Shown: piece by piece, positions 10,485-18,044 of the stretch
Position numbering within the stretch: the stretch's first letter is position 1
Layout of the letters: each line of letters starts with the position of its first letter
DNA from: Margaritifera margaritifera
Lineage: Eukaryota; Mollusca; Bivalvia; Unionida; Margaritiferidae
Direction of reading: 5' to 3'
Assembly (NCBI GenBank): GCA_029931535.1
Contig: JAQPZY010001500.1
Location: forward strand, 186,001 to 250,000
Length of the DNA stretch: 64,000 nt
Program-made: the position numbers and the translations under genes
The notes under the pieces: generated by a model
The model's database searches: none
What the model was told of the DNA's origin: nothing
The model's input: the letters and a program-made list of their open reading frames with translations, nothing else

Positions 10485-12300
10485 AGTAGTTGAGGGGGGG
10501 TATTGAGCTACAAAGGGGGCACTTGAGCTACGTACGGGAGTTTAACATGGAGTGGGGCACTTGAGCTACGTACGGGAGTTTAACATGGAGGGGGCACTCT
10601 GGCTACGTACGGGAGTTTTTTAACGTGGCGGGAGTGTGGGGTGGGGTGTGGGGAGGGAAATAGAATTAATCTTTCTTGAAAAAGGGTGGTCCTGTTGTAT
10701 GCCTCCCAAATATTTAAGATATGTTATGTTTTGCTGCACACGCCTTGCGGCTACAAACAATGTTACAACATTTCCCAAAACCGAAGACGGGAGAACAGTA
10801 AAAACACGTTTTGTTTTATCGACAGTCTGAAATGGACTGACTGAAAATACATTGTTACAGTTTTCATGAACGCATGTTTGGGCTCAAGAATGAGAGTGTA
10901 GAATAGGACGGGTTATAGAGTGCAGAATTGGATGGGTCATACTCGAGTCATTCTTACACCGTAAAGCTATGTGCTTCTTTGTTTTGTTTGTTTGTTTGTT
11001 TTTTTTTGTTTTTTTTGGTTTCCTTCTGAAAACGGTAGATCTAGAATTTTTTCGTGACACATTGCAGTGACAAAATAGGAACAAAGCTAAGATACCTGAC
11101 ATGCACAAGAACAACTAAACTCAAGATTTTATATGAGCCAACGATTGACCTATGGAAGAAAAATCGTTGTACAATTTTTAAAGGTTGCAAGTTTTTGAAA
11201 AAATTACAAAACTAACGTCACATTTCACATAATCATTGTGACTACTGCCAACATTTGTGGAGAGGCATCTTAAAACGGGAACAGATACCATTATCATTTC
11301 AATCGAAATCATTGTATAAGAAACTTAGTGTTTGTGAAACAGAGAGAATTGACATTACGACGGAGAGAGAGAGAGAGAGAGAGAGAATATTTTATTCCTA
11401 CTTTTAAAAATATCACGACACTTACCTTTTTTTATGGTATATTTTCCTTAAGAAATTTCAAAATCACACATTCCATTTTTAAAAAATCACATCGATAGGA
11501 AAAAAATCCTCTTTTTTCGGTAAAATATCACAAGATTGAATTGGAGACATAGTCTACTAAAATCCTTCTTTTGAAAACGTAGATGTAAAATTCTCACAAA
11601 ATAATACATCCAAACGTTCTGTGATGTATTTTGACTTAAGGCTGATACACTTTCCATTGATCACAAATTATACGATGGGGTTGTGCACAGAACATTAGAT
11701 TATAATGGTCTAGACTAAAAGTAACACTAAACTTCCGAAATTGTTAGCGGAGACTGAAAATAATCCTGAAAAAAAAAAAATGGAAAAAATTGGCTGACTA
11801 AAAAATAGTACTAAAATTTCGTAACTCATTAAAAAATATTTTGTTATTTTATATTTTTTTATATACAAACCCAAATAAACCCAAAACCCAAACCCAAACC
11901 TAACACACTATCCCAAATGCCTTGTGTGCTGCCTAAAAACCCCAAAAACCTGCTATCAGACGAAAGGGTATGACAAAGGGATGAAATCACGCCAACATAC
12001 TATCCAACATATAAACCATCCATTTTTTTTACTTTTTTAAATTTTTTTTTATATATCAAACACAAAACTTACACACACTACACAACCCTTTTTTTATTTT
12101 TTAAATTTTTTATTTTTTATCCAACACATACACCACACGATCCATTGCGCTGACCTAAAAATAGGGTTCAGATCGACAGTGAGATAATAGATAGAGGGGG
12201 GTGACTTCAGATCGATAGAAAGAGAGAGATAGAACATAATCATTATTATTTCAAATTCAATAAAAAACCACACAACACCATATTTTTTTTCAACAATAAC
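10485..12300 (+). repeat. Polinton left terminal inverted repeat
   Basis: About 1,816 bp matching the inverse complement of 25,660-27,498 nearly base for base. Differences I could find are one substitution next to the end (G/A in the G-run at ~10,498), one substitution near 11,540, homopolymer length at ~11,000 and a shorter (GA)n at ~11,362-11,386. The repeat holds no convincing gene. The 64-codon frame at 10,636 is mirrored in the other TIR and resembles nothing I know. Confidence 0.95.
10513..10625 (+). repeat. Subterminal direct repeats, left TIR
   Basis: Three copies of a ~38-bp unit containing TACGTACGGGAGTTT. The units sit 30-140 bp from the element end and are mirrored at 27,358-27,470. 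Repeats in this position could bind the integrase or a terminal protein; that role is inferred from location only. Confidence 0.7.
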
Positions 12301-12317
12301 AATAATAATAATTATAT

Positions 12318-12323
12318 TTTATT
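12318..12323 (-). terminator. Poly(A) signal for the minus-strand genes
   Basis: AATAAA on the minus strand, 74 bp past the stop of the HNH-like gene, just inside the left TIR. This is a match to the canonical hexamer; use is inferred. Confidence 0.45.
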
Positions 12324-12396
12324 TAATTTATATACATTATGTTACTCCTTGTAATAAAAACAATTTCATATAATTCCAATACAGTTCAATTCATTT

Positions 12397-13344
12397 TTAT
12401 ATTATTACCATTTCATCGTCTTCTTGTTCTGGCACTTCAGTAAGATTCTTGTCTACAATTCTCTCATAACTTTCTTCTGGACTCTCATTGATAAACTCCA
12501 ACTTAATAAAATGTCCATTATCATCTTGAATCCACTTCCGTTTTTGACAAATCCTGTAAACTTCACAAGGATTTAATCCAAAACACCTTGCCACATCACG
12601 AATGGAATCCATTCTACTATATAATCCTGAATTCAAGTCAGTTAATTTCACAGGTCTCACAAATCCTTTAGTGACTTGACTCTTCTTCTCTGGCTCTTCC
12701 CATCTAGATTGAAATCTTTTCTGGAACTTCTTCGAAAAGACTGACTTATAAATCCCCTTACAGCAACGGTAGATACTTTCTGTATGACAATCAAAATATT
12801 GAGTAGCCTTTGTCATACTTCCAAATCTTCTTTCCTCAGTCTCACCAACAAACTGGCACAACACACTTCTAGCACTTCCAAAATTAACTCTCCTTTTTTC
12901 TTTATCATTCTTCACATGCTTGTGTAGACATGTTTGTTCACTAGCAGTCATCACTTTAAGATTTTCTATTCTATCATCATCAAGTACATCATTGAGATGT
13001 ACCACTCTACTCTGTCTTGGTAGATCCAGTCCATTTACTGCTTCAAAGACAAATCTTCCTCGATTTGTAATTTTCCTCTTTTTTCCTTCCTTACCAGCAA
13101 CCTGAATATCTATCATTCCAGTTGATCTCAATCTTCCTTTGACTTTCCTTCCAGACTTCAAATGATAGATATTTCCAAGTATGTCTGCAGCATATTTATC
13201 ACGCACTTTATGAACGTACTTATTCAATTGAATTCCAAAATCTCTTTTTTGTGAACGTGGTGGACATTCTGAAGGCCAATGTCCTTTCTCTTGGTAGATA
13301 TAGCAAGTATCTTGACTTTTATCTCGATCGCAGTACTTTTCCAT
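12397..13344 (-). CDS. Zinc-knuckle / HNH-NUMOD endonuclease-like chimeric protein
   Basis: A 315-aa protein counted from the ATG at 13,344; a longer frame begins at TTG, which I reject. Residues 1-28 copy the start of the neighbouring zinc-knuckle protein, but the second Cys of the knuckle is Tyr (C14-x-x-Y17). Residues ~57-140 resemble an HNH-type endonuclease: RFVFEAVNG, then VVHLNDVLDDDRIENL with H116 and N128, then an MTASEQ end. The upstream His usual before RxVxEA is not obvious (NRGRFVFE), so activity is uncertain. Residues ~174-200 and ~244-270 look like two NUMOD1-type helix-turn-helix repeats (FGSMTKATQYF, MDSIRDVARCFGL). Such proteins are known mainly from phages and giant viruses as homing-type nucleases or DNA binders. 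The domain calls rest on motif resemblance. Confidence 0.6.
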   Translation of the reverse strand: MEKYCDRDKSQDTCYIYQEKGHWPSECPPRSQKRDFGIQLNKYVHKVRDKYAADILGNIYHLKSGRKVKGRLRSTGMIDIQVAGKEGKKRKITNRGRFVFEAVNGLDLPRQSRVVHLNDVLDDDRIENLKVMTASEQTCLHKHVKNDKEKRRVNFGSARSVLCQFVGETEERRFGSMTKATQYFDCHTESIYRCCKGIYKSVFSKKFQKRFQSRWEEPEKKSQVTKGFVRPVKLTDLNSGLYSRMDSIRDVARCFGLNPCEVYRICQKRKWIQDDNGHFIKLEFINESPEESYERIVDKNLTEVPEQEDDEMVII

Positions 13345-13400
13345 CTTCACAGTTTGAAAGTACAATCTCAAAGACTGATTCTGAAGGTACGAAGGTCTCT

Positions 13401-13410
13401 CTTTATATAC
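13401..13410 (-). promoter_or_regulatory. TATA box of the HNH-like gene (duplicated promoter)
   Basis: GTATATAAAG on the minus strand, 57 bp before the ATG. The whole leader from ATG to TATA matches that of the zinc-knuckle gene (14,229-14,303) apart from an 8-bp duplication and a few changes, so this promoter is a copy. Confidence 0.75.
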
Positions 13411-13527
13411 TCTCCAACGTCATTCTTTCTACGTCATTCTTGGCTTCGCGGTGTTTACACTTCATGACCCTGAATCTAAAAAACCACATGACCTAAAAGA
13501 AACTACTTTTGATAAAAAAACCAAAGT

Positions 13528-14229
13528 TCACTTTCTGTAATGTTTGTGTGGCTTGAATCTAAACACTGGAGTCATAGTTTCCTTTTCTTTTTCATTCTCA
13601 CTCTTTCTCTTGTGTTTCTTTAATTTCTTCTTCATAGGAATCCTGTTTTCCTTTTCTTCTTCTTCTTCTTCATTCTCACTGTCTTCCATTCTTCTTACTC
13701 TCTTCTTACTTTTCTTGATGATATGTTCTTCTTCTTCTTTTAGGTTTGTTGATTTTGAATCGGTTTCCTCCCTCTCCTCTGCTAAAGTTTCTTCTTCTTC
13801 TTCTTTATGAGGACATTCATAAGACCAATGTCCTGGTCCTTTACAATGATAACAGATATCTTTTCTTCTGTCTCTCTTTTGCTGTTGACGTTGTGGACAT
13901 TCTGGAGCCCAATGTCCTTTCTCTTGACAGATATAACAAGTATCTTCACTTTTATCTCTGTTTTGGTGTTGCCGTTGTGGACATTGTGTAGCCCAATGAC
14001 CTTTCTCTTTGCAGATATAACAAGTATCTTGTCTTTTATCTCTGTTTTGGTGTTGCCGTTGTGGACATTGTGTAGCCCAATGACCTTTCTCTTTGCAGAT
14101 ATAACAAGTATCTTGTCTTTTATCTCTGTTTTGGTGTTGCCGTTGTGGACATTGTGTAGCCCAATGACCTTTCTCTTGGCAGATATAGCAAGTATCTTGA
14201 CTTTTATCTCGAACGCAGTACTTTTCCAT
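13528..14229 (-). CDS. Five-knuckle CCHC zinc-binding protein
   Basis: A 233-aa protein from the ATG at 14,229; the frame extends 9 codons upstream to a TTG. Five CCHC knuckles (C-x2-C-x4-H-x4-C) begin at residues ~14, 42, 70, 98 and 126, spaced exactly 28 residues apart. The tail is Glu-rich and then Lys/Arg-rich (~150-233). The knuckle set resembles CNBP-type and retroviral nucleocapsid fingers that bind single-stranded nucleic acid. A role in genome or RNA binding, or in packaging, is therefore likely but inferred. The DNA of the middle knuckles is an 84-bp tandem repeat with almost no divergence. It is divergently transcribed from the polymerase remnant. Confidence 0.8.
   Translation of the reverse strand: MEKYCVRDKSQDTCYICQEKGHWATQCPQRQHQNRDKRQDTCYICKEKGHWATQCPQRQHQNRDKRQDTCYICKEKGHWATQCPQRQHQNRDKSEDTCYICQEKGHWAPECPQRQQQKRDRRKDICYHCKGPGHWSYECPHKEEEEETLAEEREETDSKSTNLKEEEEHIIKKSKKRVRRMEDSENEEEEEEKENRIPMKKKLKKHKRKSENEKEKETMTPVFRFKPHKHYRK
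13955..14215 (-). repeat. 84-bp coding tandem repeat (zinc knuckles)
   Basis: Three nearly identical 84-bp units (28 codons, one CCHC knuckle each) begin near 13,955, 14,039 and 14,123. The near identity indicates very recent unit expansion. Confidence 0.9.
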
Positions 14230-14293
14230 CTTCACAGTTTGAAAGTACAATTCCAAAGACTGATTCTGAAATTCTGAAGGTACGAAGGTCTCT

Positions 14294-14303
14294 CTTTATA
14301 TAC
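14294..14303 (-). promoter_or_regulatory. TATA box of the zinc-knuckle gene
   Basis: GTATATAAAG on the minus strand, 65 bp before the ATG at 14,229. It lies back to back with the + strand TATA box at 14,315, forming a compact divergent promoter. Confidence 0.75.
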
Positions 14304-14314
14304 TCTCCTCTCTC

Positions 14315-14323
14315 TATATAAAG
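14315..14323 (+). promoter_or_regulatory. TATA box of the polymerase B remnant
   Basis: TATATAAAG, 52 bp before the ATG at 14,367, followed by a start-site-like region. It is the rightward half of the divergent promoter. Confidence 0.75.
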
Positions 14324-14366
14324 GTGCCTGGGTGAAAACTGAATCAGTTTCAAAGTAAAGTTCAAG

Positions 14367-15584
14367 ATGAAAAGATCACACCCAAACCATGATAAAACAG
14401 ACGAAGAACAAGAACAAACCATGAGGCCACGACGACAAAGGTATTCCGTGCCGCCTGAAACACCCTTAGAGGAAGTACTGGCTCAAGTCCATGCCAGTGA
14501 CTTTGAAGATGAAATGAGTGAACAACAACCTGAAACCCAAACTTCCAAACCACCACTGTCACCCAAAACCAAAACCACTACTACTACCAACACCAGAACC
14601 CCTTACCAAGAAAGTCCTACTACCGTGGCTCCTGAAAATTACTGTCGGATTCGAGAGACACAAAAAATCACTTCTCGAAAATTTAGGACCACGGCCTATA
14701 CACATACGGTTCACTTCAAAGACTTCAAGTCCGAAGTACCTCCCGAGAAAGCGGCGCAGTTCATTAGCGATTTGTGGGAATCTGTCTTAATCAACTTGAA
14801 ACGGCAATGTGGAGCTAAAGAAGAGGATCGGTTGAGACTAGCCATCCATCATGACCAATTGAAGAGTCCTGTTTGGATTGAATTTAGCAGTCCGGAAGAA
14901 TTAACACCAGATAAAGTCATGTCCAAAATAGAACATGTGCAACAATCCAATGACAAGTTTACCATCACCGATGGAAAGGCCACACTTTACTTGACTCACG
15001 TTTCCCCTCCTTGAGGAAGTGGACGAAGTAGGAAACCGTTACTGGTGGACGATATTCGAAGTACCAAACGCAGTGTCGTCCAAATCGACAATACTCAAGA
15101 CCAGATGTGCTTTGCTCGGGCTATTGTGGTGGGACGAACATATGCCAACAAGAACGAGAGCAAAGAATGGAAAAGAGCCTGGAATAACATTCGACAGTCG
15201 GACAGAACCAAACAACGAAATAAAGCAGAACTCCTGTTGCAACAAGCAGGCATCCCTAACCAGCCAAGTGGTTAACTTTGAGGTTTTGAAAAATGCTTTG
15301 CTGTCTGGACAAGTGGAAGACTTTCGAGTGCACAGTTAGAACCTCACAAGATTGTACGCCTACCAAATCATAAAATAGTGACTCGACCTGTTCAAAAAGT
15401 GTATCGTATCGTGTACCAAAAAAGAGTGAGACTTCCAGATCACACCACTTTACCTTACGGACACGCCGATTTGGAGAAGTATAAAAAAGGAACCCCTTCC
15501 AAACCTAACCCTTCATTCTCACTTTCAACGTTAACCAAGAAGCAAGAAGAAAAAAAAGATGAGTCACCACGACTTGGAGTGTGA
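14367..15584 (+). pseudogene. Polinton DNA polymerase B, gutted by internal deletion
   Basis: Residues 1-215 (ATG at 14,367) match the N-terminal domain found before the catalytic core of Polinton polymerase B: a basic/Pro-rich start, then a conserved stretch ending VQQSNDKFTI. An in-frame TGA at 15,012-15,014 interrupts it. The same frame resumes with RSTKRSVVQIDN and FARAIV, then a second stop at 15,273. The N-terminal homology then continues in another frame to ~15,339. Directly after, the C-terminal end is present (KVYRIVYQKRV, TTLPYG, 15,378-15,470). Exonuclease and polymerase motifs (DFE, SLYP, DTDS) are wholly absent, so some 2-3 kb has been lost. Its tail overlaps the BIR gene promoter and start. 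Confidence 0.8.
15479..15489 (+). promoter_or_regulatory. TATA box of the BIR gene
   Basis: GTATAAAAAAG, 80 bp before the ATG at 15,559, lying inside the C-terminal codons of the polymerase remnant. Confidence 0.6.
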
Positions 15585-15978
15585 TGCAGTACCATGCGAT
15601 GAAACGGATTCTGTACGGTTTGGTATTGACGTTAATGACAACAAGGTGAATGTGGGTCCCTATTTGCATATCAGAATACCTGTGACTTTACTTGGTTATT
15701 CCAAGTATGAAAGTCGACTGGAGTCATTCCAAGACAAGTGGCCAAAATTTCTAGAAGGACCTAAACCGGAAGGTTTAGCTAGATCTGGATTTAAATACAC
15801 GGGAGAAGGAGATATAGTTCAATGTTTTAGTTGTGGTGTGAAACTTTGCCATTGGGAGCCTACCGACTCAGCTTACATTGAACATGCCAGATGGTCTCCG
15901 CACTGTCAGTTCTTACCTTTAGTCGCCTTAGAACAGTTCGGGTACGATGAGCCAGATGCCAAACAGAAGAAGAAGTAG
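15559..15978 (+). CDS. BIR-domain protein (inhibitor-of-apoptosis-like)
   Basis: A 139-aa protein with a single BIR domain (~residues 53-119). RLESFQDKW opens it, then GLARSGFKYTGEGDIVQCF, and the zinc ligands C89, C92, H109 and C116 have exactly the family spacing (C-x2-C-x16-H-x6-C). The C-terminus is a short Lys-rich tail with no RING. In animals and baculoviruses BIR proteins bind caspases or IAP antagonists; in this element it is probably captured host-interaction cargo. No introns, own TATA box, short A-rich leader. Caspase binding is inferred; a survivin-like mitotic role is possible for single-BIR proteins. Confidence 0.9.
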   Translation: MSHHDLECDAVPCDETDSVRFGIDVNDNKVNVGPYLHIRIPVTLLGYSKYESRLESFQDKWPKFLEGPKPEGLARSGFKYTGEGDIVQCFSCGVKLCHWEPTDSAYIEHARWSPHCQFLPLVALEQFGYDEPDAKQKKK

Positions 15979-16149
15979 TTTTTAAAAAAATTCCGTGTCG
16001 GAGGAGAATACTTCTTCTTTAGAAGAATACGGAAACTTTACCAGAGTACATTCGTGGCTTGCCTTTGAAAGTGCGCGAAAAGATTTACCAAGAGTTTGCC
16101 AAAGATCTAGCCCGTCACCACTAAGTGTCTATTATTAGACACAGCCTGG
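15979..16149 (+). other. Short gap with a truncated reading frame
   Basis: Between the BIR stop and the next TATA box, a 33-codon open stretch at 16,023-16,124 has a helical pattern (LPEYIRGLPLKVREKIYQEF) but no ATG. It may be the relic of a protein C-terminus. I do not recognise it with confidence. Confidence 0.3.
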
Positions 16150-16159
16150 CTATAAAAGA
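16150..16159 (+). promoter_or_regulatory. TATA box 7 bp before the next ATG
   Basis: CTATAAAAGA. It matches the element's other TATA boxes but ends only 6 bp before the ATG at 16,166. Either the leader is almost absent or the original start has been lost. Confidence 0.55.
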
Positions 16160-16165
16160 GTGGGT

Positions 16166-16489
16166 ATGCCTGAACTCTACACGCCACTCGTGAAACGGAT
16201 TCCGTGGAAGGAAAGCATAGATAAAATTAAGACCTTAGAGGATTATAAAAAAGTGATACAAGAACTGTATCCATTAAATTTTGGACGTTATGTGGTATGT
16301 GTCTTAGTGACTACTTATCTTGGATTTCGTTTTCCAGGACATTCGTTGTGGAATATTTTTGAGGACAAGTGTTTGCCTTGGATTCTTTTGAAGGATCCGT
16401 GGTTGCTTTGGACTCAATTGTTGTTGAGTACCAAAAAACAATATGACCGTGTGTTCTTCTTCGGACTTAGTAGAAGAAGAAGACTATAA
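16166..16489 (+). CDS. Possible Bcl-2-like protein (weak)
   Basis: A 107-aa frame from ATG 16,166; a GTG lies two codons upstream. Residues 34-53 (ELYPLNFGRYVVCVLVTTYL) have the spacing of a BH1 motif (NWGR plus a hydrophobic helix). Residues 71-82 (PWILLKDPWLLW) resemble BH2. Adintoviruses are known to carry Bcl-2 homologues, and the neighbour is a BIR protein, which supports an apoptosis role. Against it: the 37 residues before BH1 are too few for the usual BH4/BH3 helices, no membrane tail is in frame, and the start is oddly close to the TATA box. It could be a truncated gene. Confidence 0.4.
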   Translation: MPELYTPLVKRIPWKESIDKIKTLEDYKKVIQELYPLNFGRYVVCVLVTTYLGFRFPGHSLWNIFEDKCLPWILLKDPWLLWTQLLLSTKKQYDRVFFFGLSRRRRL

Positions 16490-16754
16490 AAACTTGATTT
16501 TATCAGTCCACGAAAGACAAATTGTACGTATAGCGTTGAGAGTGGTGATGAAAATTAGTGACGTACTTCCATGTGAAGAAGACATTCGTCACACTTTATC
16601 TGTGTATAAAACATTTCAAGAAGTGTGTACTGCTAGTGAGTTACACCAACAACTTTTCCATTGGAAAGATGTACGACCCTGGAGAAACCTTGGTTTCCAA
16701 TATTGGTTACAAGAAGTGGCCCAGTTCAGCCAAGATTTGGCAACCACTTATTGA
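16443..16754 (+). CDS. Hypothetical helical protein
   Basis: A 103-aa frame overlapping the previous gene by 47 bp in another frame. Predicted mostly helical and soluble (VEEEDYKNLILSVHERQIV, FQYWLQEVAQFS). A TATA box lies inside it at 16,484. The spacing used elsewhere in the element would make the Met at 16,548 the real start, giving 68 aa. I do not recognise the family. A death-fold such as DED or CARD is conceivable from size and helicity only, which is a guess. In the same frame, two stops later, a tail-anchor frame begins. Confidence 0.45.
   Translation: MTVCSSSDLVEEEDYKNLILSVHERQIVRIALRVVMKISDVLPCEEDIRHTLSVYKTFQEVCTASELHQQLFHWKDVRPWRNLGFQYWLQEVAQFSQDLATTY
16484..16493 (+). promoter_or_regulatory. 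TATA box (CTATAAAAAC)
   Basis: Identical to the box before the 18,045 gene. An ATG follows 64 bp later at 16,548, within the hypothetical helical frame. Confidence 0.55.
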
Positions 16755-16955
16755 TAACATTCTAAAAGTGAAAAAAAAAAAAAATGGGAACCTCCATGGG
16801 AAACTCTAAAAGAAGAAGAAGAAGTACCTGACACCACTACCACTACTGCTGTGGTTCCAATACCTCTTGAGGAGGAACACCACCACCACCACCACCACCA
16901 CCCTTCTTTACCACCACTACCGTCAGTGAATTCAAAAAAGACGAGTAGAAGAAGA

Positions 16956-17120
16956 ATGTTACCACAAACAGTGGTGTCTTTCATGACTTGGACACAAAAC
17001 AATTGTTGTTCCTTTTCTTGTTTAGAGAGAACTTTAGCTGTTTTAGTGATAGTCTTAATTGTGTACGTGTTCGGTTTAATTGTATATTTTCTCACAAATT
17101 CACTTCTTCATGTAAATTAG
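16956..17120 (+). CDS. Small tail-anchored membrane protein
   Basis: A 54-aa protein from the first in-frame ATG. The frame is open from about 16,758 without an ATG and includes an Asp/Thr stretch and eight consecutive His. Residues ~29-46 form one strongly hydrophobic helix (LAVLVIVLIVYVFGLIVYFL), followed by eight residues. This is a C-terminal tail anchor like those of Bcl-2 proteins or small viroporin-like proteins. The upstream open part suggests a longer original protein that lost its start. Function unknown. Confidence 0.45.
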   Translation: MLPQTVVSFMTWTQNNCCSFSCLERTLAVLVIVLIVYVFGLIVYFLTNSLLHVN

Positions 17121-17186
17121 TAAAATATGTTATTGGTTGTTGGTTGGTTTGTTTTTACAAAAAAAAAAATAAACGTGTATGAAAAC

Positions 17187-17196
17187 GTATAAAAAG
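17187..17196 (+). promoter_or_regulatory. TATA box of the packaging ATPase
   Basis: GTATAAAAAG, 55 bp before the ATG at 17,242. It argues against the in-frame ATG at 17,179, which lies upstream of the box. Confidence 0.75.
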
Positions 17197-17241
17197 CCTT
17201 GGGTTTTTTGTCTTCTTCTCAAAAATCTTCTTACCTCAATC

Positions 17242-17982
17242 ATGGCTACATCATTCTCCTCCTCTTCTACCTCTTCCTCCTCTTCTGTGGTGAAAGTAAT
17301 TGACGAAAAATTAGATCGTCAAAGTTGGAATGCTTTGTATCTGCGCCATCCATTTAACATGTTAATTGCTGGACCGAGTGGTTCAGGCAAAACCGAATTT
17401 GTCAAACGATTGATCGAACACAAAACTGATTTGTTTGATCATCCACCTCAACGTATCGTGTGGTGTTACAAAGAGTGGCAACCGTCTTACACGTTATTGA
17501 AAGAAAGTCAAGGAGAAACCATTTCGTTTGTAGAAGGCATCCCTCACGAAGACGATGGAATCGTGTCTGACGTGAGTCAAACTCATTTAGTTATTTTTGA
17601 TGACATGTTAGGAGAAGACGAAGAAGAAATTAAACTTTGGTTTACACGAAAAGGTCACCATCGTAATGCTAGTATTGTGTACATAACACAAAATTTATTT
17701 CAACAGAGTAAAGCCCATCGAACTATTAGTTTGAATGCTCATTACGTGGTCTTGTTTAAAAGTCCCAGAGACAAATCTCAAGTACAAGTGTTAGCCAAAC
17801 AGTTAGGAGCTCCTTGGCTCAATTATGCGTACGACGATGCCACTCAAACCCCTCACGAGTATTTACTCATTGACTTAAAACCGACCACTCCTGACTATTT
17901 GAGATTTCGTGCCAGTATCTTTCACTCTTGGGGTCAAGAAGGTGGTCCTGTCATTTACACGTCCCCTTCAGTCCATTTTTAA
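17242..17982 (+). CDS. Genome-packaging ATPase (FtsK/HerA superfamily, Polinton type)
   Basis: A 246-aa protein, the usual size for Polinton ATPases. After a Ser-rich start, FNMLIAGPSGSGKTEF holds Walker A (residues 44-51) and LVIFDD (116-121) is Walker B. YITQNLF (~150) fits the sensor-type strand of A32-like packaging ATPases. It would drive DNA into the capsid through a vertex. I start at 17,242 because a TATA box lies at 17,187 and the extra 21 residues of the longer frame are not typical. Intact; next to core-protein genes. Confidence 0.93.
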   Translation: MATSFSSSSTSSSSSVVKVIDEKLDRQSWNALYLRHPFNMLIAGPSGSGKTEFVKRLIEHKTDLFDHPPQRIVWCYKEWQPSYTLLKESQGETISFVEGIPHEDDGIVSDVSQTHLVIFDDMLGEDEEEIKLWFTRKGHHRNASIVYITQNLFQQSKAHRTISLNAHYVVLFKSPRDKSQVQVLAKQLGAPWLNYAYDDATQTPHEYLLIDLKPTTPDYLRFRASIFHSWGQEGGPVIYTSPSVHF

Positions 17983-17988
17983 AAAAAA

Positions 17989-17998
17989 CTATAAAAAC
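17989..17998 (+). promoter_or_regulatory. TATA box (CTATAAAAAC)
   Basis: Seven bp after the ATPase stop and 56 bp before the ATG at 18,045. Confidence 0.75.
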
Positions 17999-18044
17999 AA
18001 CCTACAGCGTCATTTTTGTCTCACACTCTTTTTGAGAGAAGAAG

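Noticed and set aside
10636..10830. 64-codon frame in the left TIR, mirrored at 27,153-27,347
   Set aside because: Conservation is explained by TIR identity; no family resemblance, and GT-rich low-complexity origin.
11868..11905. Telomere-like AACCC/AAACCC run in the TIR
   Set aside because: Short and irregular, inside a transposon TIR; not a telomeric array.
13544..14277. + strand frames (88-156 codons) across the zinc-knuckle gene
   Set aside because: Antisense shadows of the repetitive zinc-knuckle coding sequence.
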